From assembly GCA_027859055.1 (NCBI GenBank), contig JAQIBO010000462.1, positions 1-5,269 on the forward strand: DNA of 5,269 nucleotides, given 5' to 3'. Numbering within the stretch: position 1 is the first letter of the stretch; each line of letters starts with the position of its first letter. A model generated the notes under the pieces. That model was not told the origin of the DNA. It saw only the letters and a program-made list of their open reading frames with translations, and did not search any database. Positions 5,167 through 5,269 of the stretch are shown one piece after another. The stretch comes from Spirochaeta sp. (GTDB lineage: Bacteria; Spirochaetota; Spirochaetia; DSM-27196; Alkalispirochaetaceae). A program made the translations under genes and the position numbers.

Positions 5167-5195
5167 TTGCGTCCGTGGAACAAAATCGGTACACT
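5167..5195 (+). promoter_or_regulatory. Possible promoter of the response regulator gene
   Basis: TTGCGT (5167-5172), a 17-base spacer and TACACT (5190-5195) form a weak promoter match. The -10 ends 6 bases before the GTG at 5202, so the message would be leaderless. No ribosome binding site is visible before that GTG. Confidence 0.35.
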
Positions 5196-5201
5196 TAGCG
5201 T

Positions 5202-5269
5202 GTGAAAAAACTTCTCATTGTCGACGATTCTCGTACAGCCCGGTATTTCTTGAAGAATTGTATTCCGAC
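5202..5269 (+). CDS. Response regulator receiver domain, N-terminal fragment
   Basis: The gene starts at GTG 5202 and runs off the right edge. The visible 22 residues, (M)KKLLIVDDSRTARYFLKNCIP, are the first strand and helix of a CheY-like receiver domain. Asp8-Asp9 form the acidic Mg-binding pair in LLIVDDS. The phospho-accepting Asp and the output domain lie outside the window, so it cannot be said whether this is a single-domain CheY or a larger regulator. It is likely an ordinary chromosomal gene marking the right border of the accessory stretch. The GTG at 5200 runs straight into a stop, so 5202 is the start. Confidence 0.85.
   Translation, partial: MKKLLIVDDSRTARYFLKNCIP

Overview
The window looks like a G+C-rich bacterial chromosome segment with an outer membrane, most likely a spirochaete related to Spirochaeta/Alkalispirochaeta. 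That placement is an inference. It rests on the style of the outer-membrane proteins (an SH3-like 'LxDGTILKGVILEQVP' module in front of a beta-barrel), a lipoprotein with a loose lipobox, and the pairing of a DUF4143 ATPase with an Rpn-type nuclease. No rRNA, tRNA or CRISPR array was seen. All supportable genes are on the + strand.

Layout: (1) 2-1137 holds the 3' end of a probable outer-membrane beta-barrel gene, overlapped by 4 bases (TTGA) by a lipoprotein gene with a carbohydrate-binding-like domain, so the two are probably co-translated. (2) 1138-1213 is a short A+T-rich stretch carrying a palindromic direct repeat built on TCGACTATAGTCGA. (3) 1214-2440 is a complete AAA+ ATPase with a C-terminal DUF4143 domain. 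(4) 2441-2524 ends in a perfect 22-base palindrome that contains the ribosome binding site of the next gene. (5) 2525-3478 is a complete Rpn/PD-(D/E)XK 'recombination-promoting nuclease', with a plausible internal start for a 103-residue C-terminal product. (6) 3564-4613 is a secreted envelope protein with its own extended -10 promoter. (7) 4666-5164 is a ribbon-helix-helix antitoxin followed by a VapC-like PIN toxin that lacks its C-terminal half. (8) 5202 to the right edge is the start of a CheY-like response regulator.

Household-type envelope genes therefore alternate with three modules typical of accessory DNA: DUF4143 ATPase, Rpn nuclease and VapBC remnant. Each module has structured DNA at its 5' end: an operator-like palindrome array, a hairpin that can hide the ribosome binding site, and a short direct repeat over a start codon. 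The most interesting leads are the Rpn gene, which may be controlled both by its leader hairpin and by an internally encoded inhibitor, and the palindrome array before the ATPase, which carries a -10 element placed to give a leaderless transcript. I do not see a wholly new multi-gene system. The novelty lies mainly in the regulation of known accessory families.
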